The notes under the pieces: model-generated
Seen by the model: only the letters and a program-made list of their open reading frames with translations
Told to the model about the DNA's origin: nothing
The model's database searches: none
In this document: positions 63,939-64,000 of the stretch, piece after piece
Layout of the letters: each line of letters opens with the position of its first letter
Numbering within the stretch: the stretch's first letter is position 1
Translations under genes and position numbers: made by a program
From: Planctomycetota bacterium
Lineage (GTDB): Bacteria; Planctomycetota; Planctomycetia; Pirellulales; Pirellulaceae
Reading direction: 5' to 3'
Assembly (NCBI GenBank): GCA_017303505.1
Contig: JAFLCP010000011.1
Location: forward strand, 18,164-82,163
Length of the DNA stretch: 64,000 nt

Positions 63939-64000
63939 ATGGCGAATAGGCTGGCAATGGATAAAACACAGGGAATTATGCAACTTTTCGCTGCGGGCAT
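63939..64000 (+). CDS. istA: IS21-family transposase IstA, first 20 codons
   Basis: MANRLAMDKTQGIMQLFAAG is the beginning of an IstA-like transposase, which normally continues into a helix-turn-helix and a DDE catalytic domain. GGAG at 63927-63930 precedes the ATG. The frame is open to the window end. Confidence 0.75.
   Translation, partial: MANRLAMDKTQGIMQLFAAG

Larger units (their letters stand above)
63820..64000 (+). mobile_element. Left end of an IS21-family insertion sequence
   Basis: The element begins at TGTCAGCGGGCGC, a terminal TG typical of IS21 ends, followed by two copies of a transposase-binding-type repeat and then the start of istA. The rest lies outside the window. Confidence 0.75.

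Overview
The window looks like a chromosomal segment of a planctomycete, probably Pirellulales-type. Support comes from a DUF1559 pseudopilin with the H-x9-DG C-terminal motif, two formylglycine-type sulfatases, three ECF sigma factor / Ser-Thr kinase modules plus an orphan kinase, surface proteins beginning with a LExRxL(L/M)-A type N-terminus, and many large exported proteins of unknown role. No rRNA, tRNA or CRISPR array was seen. GC content looks moderate. No database search was possible, so family names rest on visible motifs.

Left end (1-8.6 kb): an inorganic-carbon uptake locus. On the minus strand run dabB and dabA (overlapping by 8 bp), an NtrB-like histidine kinase, an NtrC-type sigma-54 activator, and a SulP anion transporter cut by the window edge. 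A divergent winged-helix regulator faces dabB. The SulP gene has a perfect -24/-12 sigma-54 promoter just downstream of the activator gene, so the regulatory logic can be read from sequence: the two-component pair probably switches on SulP while the DabAB operon has its own vegetative promoter.

8.7-19.7 kb: a monoheme exported protein, an esterase translationally coupled to a zinc-ribbon/WD40 membrane protein, a methyltransferase, two coupled PH-domain membrane proteins, a sulfatase, a SRPBCC-GyrI protein and two unknown proteins. 19.7-26.9 kb: a second NtrBC pair downstream of a DUF1559 pseudopilin that itself has a near-consensus sigma-54 promoter (a PilS/PilR-like arrangement), then a membrane Ser/Thr kinase carrying an anti-sigma-type zinc finger, coupled to its ECF sigma factor.

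27-44 kb: a PH-like membrane protein, an FAD oxidoreductase plus sulfatase operon, an unknown membrane protein, a DevBCA/MacB-like exporter (permease, ATPase, adaptor), a lipoprotein, an Asp-box repeat protein, a TPR protein, and a PepSY membrane protein next to an ApbE-DUF2271 fusion. 44-50.7 kb: a Gly-rich EF-hand protein, an intradiol dioxygenase-like protein, a second ECF sigma/kinase pair and a DUF3472 protein.

50.8-64 kb: an orphan kinase, a likely small gene, an Asn-rich EF-hand protein, two surface proteins with the ENRELMA N-terminus, a third kinase/ECF sigma pair, a matrixin-like metalloprotease with a related N-terminus, an MtfA-like metallopeptidase, two poorly conserved-looking ORFs, and the left end of an IS21-family insertion sequence with the first 20 codons of istA.
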